DNA of 35,603 nt, taken from contig JALENW010000011.1 of NCBI GenBank assembly GCA_022766365.1, positions 1 to 35,603 on the forward strand. Direction: 5' to 3'. The position numbers and the translations under genes are program-made. This stretch comes from Clostridiales bacterium. GTDB lineage: Bacteria > Bacillota > Clostridia > Peptostreptococcales > Anaerovoracaceae. Positions 6,562-16,310 of the stretch are shown here, one piece after another. Position 1 is the first letter of the stretch; every line of letters starts with the position of its first letter. The notes under the pieces were generated by a model that made no database searches, was not told where the DNA came from, and saw nothing but the letters and a program-made list of their open reading frames with translations.

Positions 6562-7890
6562 ATGAACGCAGACTTTATAGAAGCCCTTAATACCCTTGAG
6601 AAAGATCGGGGGATTTCAAAAGACGTTCTTATTGAAACAATTCAAGATGCTGTTTTGGCCGCATATAAGAAGAACTACGGCCCGTACCATAATGTGAGAG
6701 TTTTGATCGATCCGGAAGCCGGAGAACTAATGGTTCTCATGAGGAGAGAAATTGTTGAAACAGTCAGCGATTCCGCCACTCAGATGTCCCTTGAAGAAGC
6801 ACACGAGATCGACTCGAGATATCAGATTGGAGACTACATTGAATACCAGGTGATGCCGAAGGAATTCGGAAGAGTCGCAGCACAGACAGCTAAGCAGGTT
6901 GTGGTTCAGAGGATAAGGGAAAAAGAGAGAGAACTGGTTTATGATAGGTACATTTCATATCTAACACATATAATCACAGGTAGAGTGCACAGAAAGACAG
7001 CGAGAACTATATTTGTAAGCCTGGATGGTACAGAGGGAGTTCTTCCACACTCAGAACAAATGCCCGGGGAAAATTTCAAAGTTGGAGACATTGTAAAGGC
7101 TTATGTTTTTGAAGTGAAGAAGAGCTATAAGGGGCCACAGGTATTTTTGTCAAGATCTCACCCGGGTTTTATAAGAAGGCTTTTCGAACTTGAAATTCCT
7201 GAGATTGAAGATGGAATAGTAAGTATTGTGAATATTGCCAGAGAAGCGGGCTCCAGAACTAAAATAACGGTTACAACTGATGATGAAAATGTTGATCCTA
7301 TAGGTGCTTGCGTCGGTAATAGGGGACTCAGAGTGCAGCATATTGCAGATGAGATACATGGAGAAAAAATAGATATTATCGAGTGGAGCGATAATCCTGA
7401 AAAACTGATCGCAAATGTGCTAAGCCCGGCCAAGGTTTCTAAGGTAATGATTCACGATATGGAAGAACAGGTTGCTACAGTTGTAGTTCCGGATTACCAG
7501 TTATCTCTGGCAATCGGCAGAGAAGGTCAGAACGTAAGACTGGCGGCCAGAGTGAGCGGATGGAAGATAGATATCAAGAGCGAAACTCAGTACCGGGAAC
7601 AGTTCGGCGATTTTGAGCAGGATGATTACGAATATTATGATGCTGAAGATGGCGAATATTCATATGAGAATCACTATCAAGAAACAAATGAAGAGGGTGA
7701 GTATCCGGATACTACTGAAAAAAATCAGGGGTTATCTCAAGCAGGAAGCGACGGAGAGATAATTGAATATTCCGATGATGATTCATATGAATCAAAAATA
7801 TTGGAATCATCTGAATCTTCACAAGGAAATCGTGAGCAAGACAAAATTGAACCGGAAATTGTGGAAGTAGAGGATGATGATGAAGACTAG
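6562..7890 (+). CDS. nusA: Transcription elongation and termination factor NusA
   Basis: 442 residues. NusA binds RNA polymerase and nascent RNA and controls pausing, termination and antitermination. The N-terminal polymerase-binding domain covers about 1-125, the S1 domain about 130-200 (ITGRVHRKTARTIFVSL), KH1 about 225-285 (GACVGNRGLRVQ) and KH2 about 295-345 (LAIGREGQNVRLAA). The core matches short Firmicute NusA proteins without the proteobacterial C-terminal repeats. An acidic tail of about 95 residues, rich in Asp, Glu, Tyr and Ser, then ends in EVEDDDED. The ribosome site is AAAGGAGG. Its last 17 bases overlap the start of the next gene, so the two are translationally coupled. Confidence 0.96.
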   Translation: MNADFIEALNTLEKDRGISKDVLIETIQDAVLAAYKKNYGPYHNVRVLIDPEAGELMVLMRREIVETVSDSATQMSLEEAHEIDSRYQIGDYIEYQVMPKEFGRVAAQTAKQVVVQRIREKERELVYDRYISYLTHIITGRVHRKTARTIFVSLDGTEGVLPHSEQMPGENFKVGDIVKAYVFEVKKSYKGPQVFLSRSHPGFIRRLFELEIPEIEDGIVSIVNIAREAGSRTKITVTTDDENVDPIGACVGNRGLRVQHIADEIHGEKIDIIEWSDNPEKLIANVLSPAKVSKVMIHDMEEQVATVVVPDYQLSLAIGREGQNVRLAARVSGWKIDIKSETQYREQFGDFEQDDYEYYDAEDGEYSYENHYQETNEEGEYPDTTEKNQGLSQAGSDGEIIEYSDDDSYESKILESSESSQGNREQDKIEPEIVEVEDDDED

Positions 7891-8575
7891 CTTTCCGCAG
7901 CGAACCTGCATCGGATGCAGAAACAAGTTCGATCAGCCGGATCTTCTCAGAATCTCATTTTGGAAAGATAGGCTTACCCTGGATAAAACCGGGAGAGCTA
8001 ATGGCAGGGGCGTCTATCTTTGCAAAAACTATGATTGCCTTGCAGATGCCATCAAAAAGAATGCTCTTAATAGAAGTTTTAAGAGAAGTTTCAGTAAAGA
8101 AGATATTGATATTCTTGAAACAGAAATAAAATTATACATCAAGGGTTTGGAGAGAGACGAATATATTGAAATAGAGAACGATAAAGATAATGACAGAATC
8201 TGTGACACGAGTGTGTTCAACAATGATGATTGCGTCGATAAACCATCCGGAAAAATCTGCGATAACAAGGTATACAAGTATCTGGGATTTGCTGCGAGAG
8301 CCAGAAAACTTTCCGTAGGAGCAACAGCTGCCGAACAGTCCATAAAGAAATCAAAGGCAAAGCTCATCATTATCGGTGAAGAAGTAGGAAAAAATACAAG
8401 GGCAAAACTTAAGCCCTTATGCGATAAAAACAATCTCCAACTTTTTACCTATGGAAGTTGTAAGATGTTGAGCAGGGCGACAGGCCGAGAAGATAAAGGA
8501 ATATTCGCTGTGGAAGATGAAAATCTTGCCAAAGCTATTATAGAAACGATAGATAAAGAAAAGGAGGAGTACTAA
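7874..8575 (+). CDS. Fusion of YlxR (RnpM) and an L7Ae-like RNA-binding protein (YlxQ)
   Basis: 233 residues in one uninterrupted frame. Residues 1-90 are a YlxR/RnpM domain (DUF448) with [10 protein letters not shown] and [16 protein letters not shown]; RnpM proteins bind RNase P RNA and modulate its activity. A linker of about 45 residues, rich in Asp and Asn, follows. From about 135 comes an L7Ae/L30e-like domain ([46 protein letters not shown]), corresponding to the YlxQ kink-turn-binding protein. In most Firmicutes these are two neighbouring genes. The start is one of three in-frame ATGs at 7874-7882 inside the end of nusA, with only a weak AGAGG ahead. The stop overlaps the infB start by one base. 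Confidence 0.9.
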   Translation: MMMKTSFPQRTCIGCRNKFDQPDLLRISFWKDRLTLDKTGRANGRGVYLCKNYDCLADAIKKNALNRSFKRSFSKEDIDILETEIKLYIKGLERDEYIEIENDKDNDRICDTSVFNNDDCVDKPSGKICDNKVYKYLGFAARARKLSVGATAAEQSIKKSKAKLIIIGEEVGKNTRAKLKPLCDKNNLQLFTYGSCKMLSRATGREDKGIFAVEDENLAKAIIETIDKEKEEY

Positions 8576-11500
8576 TGACCTTAAAAGTCCATCAATTAGC
8601 AAAAGAGATGGGAATTTCCAGCAAAGAATTGACTCAGAAGGCGTTAGATATGGGTATACAAGTGAAAAACCACATGAGCAATTTGAGCGAACAAGATGTA
8701 GAAAGGTTAAAGGGAGGCCACCATTCCACAAAGATAGACAAGAACAGGACAGAAGAAGACGATAGTGTAATCTCAACGGATACGAAGGTTAATAAGCCAA
8801 AGCCGCCGATGAACAGACCTATTATTGATACTGCTTTTCTGGAAGCGAGAAGCAGAGGAGAGGTTAAGCAAGACAGTAAATCTGTAGTGCAATCGTCTGA
8901 GGTGGGAGAACTACCTAAAGATTCCAAAGAGAAGATTGATCCACAGACATCAACAGTTGCACAGCGCGAGGAGAAAGAGTCTTCCGACTCATCAAAACAA
9001 AATCTGTCCGGAAATAACTACGAGTTAGGGAATAGTATACCATCAGTTGATATGGCAAAATCTACAGATCAGCGAAAATCAAAAGAAAAGGCTAAAGTTC
9101 ATGATGAAGTTGAAGTTGGTAGAACTGATGAGTTGTCAAAAGCAGAGAAAACAGTGGTATCAGATACATCAGTTAAGGCAGTGTCAAAATCAGAATATTC
9201 CGGGGAACCCATATCCTCGGGGAAAACTGATACATCAAAAGTTGAGCTTTCAACTGATGTACCCGATAAAACTAAGCGTGATGAAAATGTAGCAGCGGAT
9301 GACAGACCGGCTCATGCGAGGAGAGAGAACCGCCCAAGAAGGGACGACAGGCCACCGCATATGAGAGCTGAGAAACCTTTGAGAGACGAAAATGGCATAA
9401 GAGATGACAGGCCGCCACATATGAGGAAACCGGCAAAACCTTTAAGAGATGAGCACGGTGTCAGAGATGACAGACCGCCACACATGAGAAAAGCTGATCA
9501 AAAATCCAGAGGTCAGAGAGATGATAGAGGTGATCGCCCAAGAAGAGATGACAGACCGGCTCACATGAGACGTGACGACAGATCAGGTCGTGACAGCAAA
9601 GACATGCGTGACGGTAGAAGAAACCGCGATGATAGATCCGGCAGAGACAACAGATTTTCAAAAGATGACAGATACGGTAGAGATGATCGCGGAAGATATG
9701 GCGATAGAAGAAATGACAGGCGAGATTCAGGATACGGAAAAGACACTGACGAGATGTCAAGACCTGATTCAAGAGGGCATAGATCATCTAAGCGACAGGA
9801 TCGTGAACGTACCAATATGGATAGATTGGAAACAAAAACCAATCAGTCCAGACATGCTGATAAGAAAAAAAATCAGAGTAAATATAAGGATAAGAAGGAT
9901 AAATTCAATAAATTCGATCAGAACATGGATATCCTTGGTAATCTGGAAAAGAAATCAAGGAAGAAGAAATCCAAGGTAAAACCGCAGATTGTAGAAACAG
10001 AGGTTATAGAAGAGACATTGCCGGAAGGAACGATTAGAATAAATGTACCTATCACTGTTGCAGGATTTTGTGAACAGGCGGAGGTAAGCCAGGCCACTGT
10101 CATTATGTCACTGATGAAGCTCGGGATAATGGCAAACATAAATCAGAACATAGACGAAGATACTGTTTTGCTTCTTGCAGAAGATCTGGGTATAGACGTC
10201 GTTATAGGAGCCGTTGAAGAAGAAGCCGAGGAAATCGGAATTGAAGATTTTGAGGATAAGGAAGAGGATCTGAAAGCCAGACCGCCTATAATTACAGTTA
10301 TGGGTCATGTTGACCACGGAAAAACTTCCCTTCTTGATGCAATCAGAAAAACTGACGTAACAACTACTGAGTCCGGTGGAATTACACAGCATATCGGTGC
10401 GTCAGAAGTTTCAATTAACGGGCATAAAATCGTATTTCTCGATACTCCGGGGCATGAGGCGTTTACGGCAATGAGAGCCCGTGGGGCACATGTTACAGAC
10501 ATAGCAGTACTTGTGGTTGCAGCCGATGACAGTGTTAAGCCACAGACTGTTGAATCCATAAGCCATGCAAAGGCTGCAGGTGTACCGATAATTGTTGCAA
10601 TTAACAAAATGGATAAGCCTGCCGCAAATCCCGACAAAGTCAAACAGGATCTGACTGAATATGGAATCCTGGTTGAAGACTGGGGAGGAGATGTTATAAG
10701 TGTTCCTGTATCAGCCAAATCAGGCGAAGGAATCACGAATCTGTTGGAGATGATTTTGTTGCAGGCAGAGGTACTTGAACTTAAAGCAAATCCAAGCAGG
10801 TTTGCAAGCGGTTCAGTAATAGAAGCAAGGCTGGATAAAGCAAAGGGACCTGTTGCCACACTTCTTGTAACCAACGGAACACTGAAGAGCGGTCAGTCTA
10901 TTGTTGCCGGAACCAGCGCCGGCAGGATAAGACTCATGACAGACTACAAGGGAAAATCCATTAAAAAGGCCGGACCTGCCACCGCCGTAGAAGTGCTGGG
11001 GCTTACTGAAGTTCCGCAGGCCGGTGACGAGTTCAATGCTGTCAAGGAAGATAAGGTTGCAAGAGATATTGCTGACAAGAGGAAAGCAAAGCTGAGAGAA
11101 GAAGTTTTGGCGAGAAATTCAAGTACAACACTTGAGAAACTTTTCAGTCAGATTCAGGAAGGTGAAGCCAAGGAGCTCAATCTCATTATTAAAGGTGATG
11201 TACAGGGTTCAGTGGGAGCAATTGTTTCATCACTGGAGAAACTGAACACAAGTGAGGTCAAGGTAAACATAATTCACACCGGAGTCGGAACTGTCAACGA
11301 ATCAGACGTAATGCTAGCCGGAACATCTGAAGCAGTTATAATCGGCTTTAATGTGAGACCAAGCTCTGCGGTTACAGCGTTAGCTGACAGAGAAAATATC
11401 CAGATCAGAACCTATAGAGTAATATATGACATAATTGATGATGTGGAAAATGCGATGAAGGGAATGCTTGATCCGGAATTCAAGGAAGAAATTCTCGGGA

Positions 11501-11778
11501 AAGTCGAGATCAGAAATACATTTAAGGTGCCCGGAGTCGGCATTATAGGCGGAGCATACGTAACTGAAGGCAAGGTTGTCAGAAACGCCGATGTCAGACT
11601 CGTAAGAGATGGGATTGTCATTCATGAAGGAAAGATTTCATCTTTGAAGAGATTTAAGGACGATGTTAAGGAAGTTGCTCAAGGATATGAGTGCGGTATA
11701 GGGATCGAAGATTATAATGATATCAAGGAAGGCGATCTGATCGAGTGCTTCCACATGGTAGAAATCGAAAGGAAGTAG
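8575..11778 (+). CDS. infB: Translation initiation factor IF-2 with an Asp/Arg-rich N-terminal region
   Basis: 1067 residues, longer than the 700-900 common in Firmicutes. IF-2 is the GTPase that brings fMet-tRNA to the 30S subunit and drives subunit joining. An IF2-N helix bundle lies at about 1-50. A long disordered stretch (about 60-455) includes, from 242, repeats of DDRPxHMR followed by Arg/Asp/Gly-rich sequence to about 400. A second IF2-N-like domain follows at about 485-545. The GTPase domain has G1 GHVDHGKT (577-584), [12 protein letters not shown] and SAK. The C-terminal domains hold the fMet-tRNA-binding region ([14 protein letters not shown]). The ribosome site is AAAGGAGGAG. Start and stop are coupled to the flanking genes. 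Confidence 0.96.
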   Translation: MTLKVHQLAKEMGISSKELTQKALDMGIQVKNHMSNLSEQDVERLKGGHHSTKIDKNRTEEDDSVISTDTKVNKPKPPMNRPIIDTAFLEARSRGEVKQDSKSVVQSSEVGELPKDSKEKIDPQTSTVAQREEKESSDSSKQNLSGNNYELGNSIPSVDMAKSTDQRKSKEKAKVHDEVEVGRTDELSKAEKTVVSDTSVKAVSKSEYSGEPISSGKTDTSKVELSTDVPDKTKRDENVAADDRPAHARRENRPRRDDRPPHMRAEKPLRDENGIRDDRPPHMRKPAKPLRDEHGVRDDRPPHMRKADQKSRGQRDDRGDRPRRDDRPAHMRRDDRSGRDSKDMRDGRRNRDDRSGRDNRFSKDDRYGRDDRGRYGDRRNDRRDSGYGKDTDEMSRPDSRGHRSSKRQDRERTNMDRLETKTNQSRHADKKKNQSKYKDKKDKFNKFDQNMDILGNLEKKSRKKKSKVKPQIVETEVIEETLPEGTIRINVPITVAGFCEQAEVSQATVIMSLMKLGIMANINQNIDEDTVLLLAEDLGIDVVIGAVEEEAEEIGIEDFEDKEEDLKARPPIITVMGHVDHGKTSLLDAIRKTDVTTTESGGITQHIGASEVSINGHKIVFLDTPGHEAFTAMRARGAHVTDIAVLVVAADDSVKPQTVESISHAKAAGVPIIVAINKMDKPAANPDKVKQDLTEYGILVEDWGGDVISVPVSAKSGEGITNLLEMILLQAEVLELKANPSRFASGSVIEARLDKAKGPVATLLVTNGTLKSGQSIVAGTSAGRIRLMTDYKGKSIKKAGPATAVEVLGLTEVPQAGDEFNAVKEDKVARDIADKRKAKLREEVLARNSSTTLEKLFSQIQEGEAKELNLIIKGDVQGSVGAIVSSLEKLNTSEVKVNIIHTGVGTVNESDVMLAGTSEAVIIGFNVRPSSAVTALADRENIQIRTYRVIYDIIDDVENAMKGMLDPEFKEEILGKVEIRNTFKVPGVGIIGGAYVTEGKVVRNADVRLVRDGIVIHEGKISSLKRFKDDVKEVAQGYECGIGIEDYNDIKEGDLIECFHMVEIERK

Positions 11779-11780
11779 GA

Positions 11781-12542
11781 ATGATATTTTATTTCTCAGC
11801 TACCGGAAATTCAAAAGCAGTGGCAGAAAAACTTCAAGAAGCTTTTGGAGGTTTTACATACAAAATAGACGACGAGCTAAGGAGAAAGAACTTTGAACAG
11901 GAAGTACCTGAGAGGGAGACGGTTTTCTTCGTTTTCCCTGTGTACTTCTGTAGCATGCCCACCGTTGTGGAAGATTTTGTAAAAGAAGTTAAATTTAAGT
12001 CAGAGAATGTGCCGGACATCTGTCTGGTGGTTACATCGGGCGGCAGCCCCGGAGGCATTGATAAAATTGCTGAGAAGGCATTTAAGGACAAAGATGTTAA
12101 CTATAAGGGATTGTACAATATCAGAAGCGTTGAGAATTACATTCTTCTTTACGATGTACCGCTGCCGGAGACCCAACTTTTAAGACTCAGAGAAGCCGAT
12201 AAACAGATAGAAGAAACGATTCAGAGTATTAAGTACAATTACAGAGTCCCTTATAAATCCGGTATTATCACAGGTATAATCGCACGCCTATTGAATAAAG
12301 TGTATAAGTTAACTAACAAAACACAGAAATTTACCGTGGATACTGAAAAATGTATAAAATGCGGTCTATGTCAATTTCACTGCCCTGTAAGTGCAATAAG
12401 GATGGAAGGCGGGAAACCTGTATGGGTTAAGGAAAGATGTACTCATTGCCTGGCGTGTATGCACAGATGTCCTGCTCAGGCAATTAATTATGGTTCTAAA
12501 ACTGTAAACAGACGCCGGTATATAAATCCGATATTAAAATAG
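11781..12542 (+). CDS. EFR1-type flavodoxin-like protein with two 4Fe-4S clusters
   Basis: 253 residues. An N-terminal flavodoxin-like domain begins MIFYFSATGNSKAVAEKL, the phosphate-binding loop for FMN, and covers about 1-160. The C-terminal part carries two complete CxxCxxCxxxCP motifs, at C191/C194/C197/C201 and C220/C223/C226/C230, so two 4Fe-4S clusters are expected. The family is the EFR1 ferredoxin/flavodoxin group of anaerobes, presumed electron carriers with no fixed partner. The start is the ATG three bases after the infB stop, with AGGAAG inside the end of infB. It sits between infB and rbfA, where no redox gene is normally found, and is very probably cotranscribed with them. Its role there is unknown. 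Confidence 0.88.
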   Translation: MIFYFSATGNSKAVAEKLQEAFGGFTYKIDDELRRKNFEQEVPERETVFFVFPVYFCSMPTVVEDFVKEVKFKSENVPDICLVVTSGGSPGGIDKIAEKAFKDKDVNYKGLYNIRSVENYILLYDVPLPETQLLRLREADKQIEETIQSIKYNYRVPYKSGIITGIIARLLNKVYKLTNKTQKFTVDTEKCIKCGLCQFHCPVSAIRMEGGKPVWVKERCTHCLACMHRCPAQAINYGSKTVNRRRYINPILK

Positions 12543-12634
12543 TAATCATTAAATGATTTTAGTCGAAGTTCATATAATAACAATGAACGAACGATTTCAG
12601 GCAGTTATATTTTAAATGTTGATTTGGAGGCAGT

Positions 12635-13021
12635 ATGGGAAAAGGTCATAGACAGGGGCGACTGGGAGAAGAAATAAGGAAGATAATAAGTCAGATGCTT
12701 CTTAAAGAAATAAAGGATCCCAGGCTTTCGCCCATGGTGTCCATAACAGATGTTACCGTTACAAAGGACGGGAGCTATGCTACATGTTTTGTTTCTTTCT
12801 TTACAAATGCGGAAGGTGATGATAAAGAAAAACAGGAAAATGAAGTTATAGCAGGTCTTGAAAGTGCCAAAGGACTTATTAAAAAAGAAATTGGAAATGA
12901 AATTCGTTTGAGACATGTTCCTGAATTGATTTTCAAGATGGATAAATCACTCGAATACGGCCGACATATGGACGAAGTGATTGCAGGGCTGAATATTAAA
13001 CACGATGAAGATGAAGAATAA
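12635..13021 (+). CDS. rbfA: Ribosome-binding factor A
   Basis: 128 residues, the usual length. RbfA binds the 30S subunit near the 5' helix of 16S rRNA and assists late maturation. The single KH-type domain shows RLGEEIRKIISQML near the start, then DPRLSPMVSITDVTVTKDGSYATCFV and LRHVPELIFKMDKSLEYG, all family-typical. The ribosome site GGAGG lies ahead of the ATG. A 92-base gap to the preceding gene contains a small AT-rich palindrome (AATCATT-A-AATGATT, 12544-12558) but no strong terminator, so cotranscription with infB is likely. The last 17 bases overlap the nrnA start. Confidence 0.95.
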   Translation: MGKGHRQGRLGEEIRKIISQMLLKEIKDPRLSPMVSITDVTVTKDGSYATCFVSFFTNAEGDDKEKQENEVIAGLESAKGLIKKEIGNEIRLRHVPELIFKMDKSLEYGRHMDEVIAGLNIKHDEDEE

Positions 13022-14033
13022 TTATTCACAAAATATATTTAACGGTTTTGCCGCCGCATTGGTTGAAGGAGAGACGTTCGCAATATTTCCACATAAAGAT
13101 CCGGACGGAGACGCACTTGGGGCATCAATAGGTCTTGCAAAAGCATTGGACTCAATGGGCAAAAAGGTAAAAGTCATAGTGGATGCAGATATAGATGGCA
13201 GCATTAGTATAAAAGATGATTTGAGATTCATTGACCCTGATAGCCGTTATCTTACAGTGGACGGATCTTCCGTTGATGAAAGTACATTTGCCGTAATGCT
13301 TGACTGTGGAGAAATTTCACGAATAGCAGGAAGAGAAGCTATATTTGAAAAATGTTGCAAATCCTTCTGTGTGGATCATCATGGTACTTCAACGGAGATG
13401 GCTGACTACAATGTTATAATGCCGGAAGCTGCCGCAACTTGCGAACTTATCTGGTATCTGTTTAAGACATTATGTAATCATGGACTAGTTATAACCAGGG
13501 ATATGGGTGAATCCGTTTATGTCGGTATACTCACGGATACAGGAGGCTTCAGGTATTCAAATACATCAAAAGAAACGCATCTGGTAGCTGCAGAAATCTT
13601 TGATCTTGGGATTGATCATTATAATATTTCAAGACAAGTTTTCGAATCTGTACCTATTTCAAGAATGAGGTTGAAATTTGCAGCAATGGACGTGACGGAA
13701 TTCTATGAGGATAACCGTCTTGCTATAACATATGTAAACCGGCAGATGTTAAAAAACACAATGGCAGATATCAAAGATACTGACGGAATAGTTGAAGAAC
13801 TCAGGAATATTTCATCTGTTGAAGTGGCATGTCTTTGCAAAGAGCAGGATGATGGAAAGATTAAAATTTCCATGAGATCCAAGAATCATGTGGACGTTTC
13901 AAAAATCGGTCTGAAATTTTCGGGTGGAGGACACAGGAGAGCGGCAGGATGCACTTTGGATATGTCTGTGAGTGAAGCTGTTACTATTATGAAAAATGAA
14001 CTTACTAATGCCTTGAATGGGGAAACAGAGTGA
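13005..14033 (+). CDS. nrnA: DHH/DHHA1 phosphoesterase, NrnA type (oligoribonuclease / pAp phosphatase)
   Basis: 342 residues. The family degrades very short RNAs left by other nucleases and dephosphorylates pAp. All DHH motifs are present: HKDPDGDALGA (motif I), VMLDCGE, VDHHGTS (the DHH), and GILTDTGGFRYSNT. The DHHA1 substrate-binding domain ends with FSGGGHRRAAGC. Start codons at 13005 and 13011 are both inside the end of rbfA; either is possible. Next to rbfA and truB is its standard place in Firmicutes. The stop overlaps the truB start. The exact substrate preference is taken from the family, not seen here. Confidence 0.92.
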   Translation: MKMKNNYSQNIFNGFAAALVEGETFAIFPHKDPDGDALGASIGLAKALDSMGKKVKVIVDADIDGSISIKDDLRFIDPDSRYLTVDGSSVDESTFAVMLDCGEISRIAGREAIFEKCCKSFCVDHHGTSTEMADYNVIMPEAAATCELIWYLFKTLCNHGLVITRDMGESVYVGILTDTGGFRYSNTSKETHLVAAEIFDLGIDHYNISRQVFESVPISRMRLKFAAMDVTEFYEDNRLAITYVNRQMLKNTMADIKDTDGIVEELRNISSVEVACLCKEQDDGKIKISMRSKNHVDVSKIGLKFSGGGHRRAAGCTLDMSVSEAVTIMKNELTNALNGETE

Positions 14034-15130
14034 TGAAATCCGGAATAATCAATATCAATAAGGGTCAGAATATGACCTCTCACGATGTGGTTTCCATAGT
14101 AAGACGAGCTGTTGGAATTAAACGTGTAGGGCACACAGGAACCCTTGATCCCATGGCTGAAGGTGTGCTGCCTGTAGCTGTTGGAAATGCCACGAAGTTT
14201 ATAGAATACTTAGACAAGGATATAAAGACTTATGTGGCAGGTGTGAAGCTTGGTATAAAGACAGACACCCTTGATATATGGGGAGAGAAGCTTGAGAACA
14301 CTAAGGTGGACTGTACAGGGGAGGAACTCAAGGAGAAATTGTCGGGTATTATCCCGAGATTTATAGGAGAGATTCAACAGATTCCGCCTAAATTTTCAGC
14401 CGTAAAGGTTAACGGCAGACGCCTTTACGACTATGCGCGGAAAAGCCAGGATGTAGAAATTCCAAAACGAAATGTGCACGTATACAAGCTTGAATACATA
14501 TCTCCTGACGACATGGAATACATTGCCTCTCTAACAGGTATTATGCCTTCAAGTGTCGGCGAAGTAAAAAATGATTTTTTCCTTCTGATTGAGTGTTCGA
14601 GGGGGACGTATGTGAGGAGTTTGATAAGGGATATCGGTTCCGAGCTCGGACTGTCCGCAGTTATGTCTTTTCTTGTGAGAACTGCATCAGGGGAATTCCA
14701 AATAGATGATGGAATATCAGCTGAATCAATCAAAAATATGGATATTGGTGAATTATATAAGTGTATTTTTCCGATTGATGAGAAAATTTCATGCATGAGG
14801 AGTATTGTACTCGATGATATAGAGAGCAGAAAATTCCAAAATGGAGGTAAGGTCTCCATGAAGAAAATCAAATATCTTGAGGGAGAAAAGTCCATTATGA
14901 AAGATAGAAGTTTTCATAATGACTACAGAGTGGTATACACCGACCTATACAAGGTATATAGGGGAAAAAGACAGGGAGATTCGTCGGATTTTGAATTGCC
15001 GAGAATAAGTAATGTTGCCGATATGAAAAGTACGGGTCGGTTCTTAGGGGTAGGGCGGATAGTACAAGATAGATTTCTGAAAGGGGAAAAAGTTGTTCCC
15101 ATAGAAAGTGAAGAATATGAAATATTTTGA
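14033..15130 (+). CDS. truB: tRNA pseudouridine(55) synthase TruB
   Basis: 365 residues; bacterial TruB is usually about 300. It makes pseudouridine 55 in the T-loop of tRNA. The catalytic Asp is D39 in HTGTLDPMAEGVLPV, and further conserved parts are QIPPKFSAVKVNGRRLYDYAR and CSRGTYVRSLIRDIG. The extra length comes from about 20 residues before CSRGTY (around 160-182) and a longer C-terminal part (around 275-340). The ATG at 14033 overlaps the nrnA stop (TGATG); a GTG at 14030 is an alternative. Its end overlaps ribF by 14 bases. Confidence 0.94.
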   Translation: MKSGIININKGQNMTSHDVVSIVRRAVGIKRVGHTGTLDPMAEGVLPVAVGNATKFIEYLDKDIKTYVAGVKLGIKTDTLDIWGEKLENTKVDCTGEELKEKLSGIIPRFIGEIQQIPPKFSAVKVNGRRLYDYARKSQDVEIPKRNVHVYKLEYISPDDMEYIASLTGIMPSSVGEVKNDFFLLIECSRGTYVRSLIRDIGSELGLSAVMSFLVRTASGEFQIDDGISAESIKNMDIGELYKCIFPIDEKISCMRSIVLDDIESRKFQNGGKVSMKKIKYLEGEKSIMKDRSFHNDYRVVYTDLYKVYRGKRQGDSSDFELPRISNVADMKSTGRFLGVGRIVQDRFLKGEKVVPIESEEYEIF

Positions 15131-16052
15131 AAATATTGAAGATATAAAAGATGTTTCTGAGGCGGTTGTTGCACTTGGGAATTTTGACGGCGTGCACCTT
15201 GGGCACCAAGCTTTGATTGCCAAGACAGTGGAGATTTCTAAAGAAATGGGTATCAAATCCGCTGTTTTTACTTTCTCAAATCATCCGAAAAATATGCTCC
15301 CGATGGCTAAATCTGTGAAAAGCATTATATATAATGATGAGAAAAGAGGTATTATGGAAGATCTGGGTGTAGATTATATGTATAATCTGCCTTTTACTCA
15401 AGAAATTATGACCATGAGTCCGAGCTATTTTGTGGAAAAATTGTTGGTAAGGAAACTTTTAATGAAAGTTGGAGTTTGTGGCTTTAATTTTCACTTCGGC
15501 TACAGAGGCGAGGGTAATCCTAAGATTCTCGAATACCTGGGGAGAGAACTGAATTTTAAGGTTTGCGAAATGAAACCTGTTGAAATTGAAGGGAATGTAG
15601 TGAGCTCATCTTTGATAAGAACTTTAATTGCCTCAGGTCGGGTCGACAGATGTAAAACTTATATGGGGAGAAATTACGAAATAGGCGGCGAAGTTGTAGT
15701 TGGGAATCGTCTGGGCAGAAAGCTTGGATTTCCGACTTCAAATCTTGTTATAGATGAGTCAATGGTTACGCCTCCTAATGGTGTGTATGTTACCCTGTGT
15801 GACTATGACGGCAAGAAGTATCCGAGTGTTACTAATGTTGGGAATAAACCTACTATCGGCGAATACTCAAAGAATGTTGAAACACACATTTTTAACTTTG
15901 ATAAAGAACTTTACGGTAAAAAGATTATCGTTGAATTTCTTGAAAAGACAAGAGATGAAGTTAAGTTTGACAGTCTTGAGGAACTGTCTGAACAGATCCT
16001 CAGAGATTGCAGAGAGGCATATGAATACCATAAGTCTAAAGGATTGCTTTAG
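15117..16052 (+). CDS. ribF: Bifunctional riboflavin kinase / FAD synthetase
   Basis: 311 residues, family-typical. The N-terminal nucleotidyltransferase domain (about 1-180) adenylylates FMN to FAD and shows GNFDGVHLGHQAL, with GFNFHFGYRGEG for nucleotide binding. The C-terminal riboflavin kinase domain (about 185-305) shows GRKLGFPTSNL and PPNGVYVT. I prefer the ATG at 15117, which matches the family start (MKYFENIED); a GTG three codons upstream is open. It overlaps the end of truB and is probably coupled to it. A 290-base gap with a separate promoter separates it from rpsO. In that gap CGGTACTTT occurs twice (16086 and 16123), without clear meaning. Confidence 0.94.
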   Translation: MKYFENIEDIKDVSEAVVALGNFDGVHLGHQALIAKTVEISKEMGIKSAVFTFSNHPKNMLPMAKSVKSIIYNDEKRGIMEDLGVDYMYNLPFTQEIMTMSPSYFVEKLLVRKLLMKVGVCGFNFHFGYRGEGNPKILEYLGRELNFKVCEMKPVEIEGNVVSSSLIRTLIASGRVDRCKTYMGRNYEIGGEVVVGNRLGRKLGFPTSNLVIDESMVTPPNGVYVTLCDYDGKKYPSVTNVGNKPTIGEYSKNVETHIFNFDKELYGKKIIVEFLEKTRDEVKFDSLEELSEQILRDCREAYEYHKSKGLL

Positions 16053-16205
16053 TTTTGAGATACTAAATGGAGCAGTTGTACACATCGGTACTTTCTATAT
16101 CATGAATATGACATTAAATAAGCGGTACTTTTTTGATTTTGCCGATTTATGAATATCCTAAATCACTTTTATGTAAAGGTATCGACATAAATGAGTTAAA
16201 AAATC

Positions 16206-16234
16206 TTGCAAATGTAGATATTTTATGATAAAAT
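16206..16234 (+). promoter_or_regulatory. Promoter of rpsO
   Basis: TTGCAA (16206-16211), a 17-base spacer, then TAAAAT (16229-16234). The transcript would have a leader of about 100 bases before the rpsO ATG. Confidence 0.55.
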
Positions 16235-16291
16235 GAATTGTCATACGAATTATTTAGACAAATTTGTTTACTTTCACTTAGTTTTAGGATA

Positions 16292-16310
16292 CTCCGACCT
16301 TTACTCGGTG
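16292..16310 (+). promoter_or_regulatory. Candidate S15 autoregulatory leader hairpin
   Basis: CTCCGA (16292-16297) can pair with TCGGTG (16305-16310), with one mismatch, around CCTTTAC, about 25 bases before the rpsO ribosome site. S15 represses its own mRNA through structured leaders in several bacteria, so a regulatory role is plausible. The structure is short and unproven. Confidence 0.35.

Noticed and set aside
9572-9979. 135-codon alternative frame inside infB
   Set aside because: It is a product of the repeat-rich Asp/Arg region being open in more than one frame; infB is certain here.
16086-16131. CGGTACTTT occurring twice before rpsO
   Set aside because: Two 9-bp copies 37 bases apart in AT-rich DNA, with no promoter relation, are too weak to interpret.
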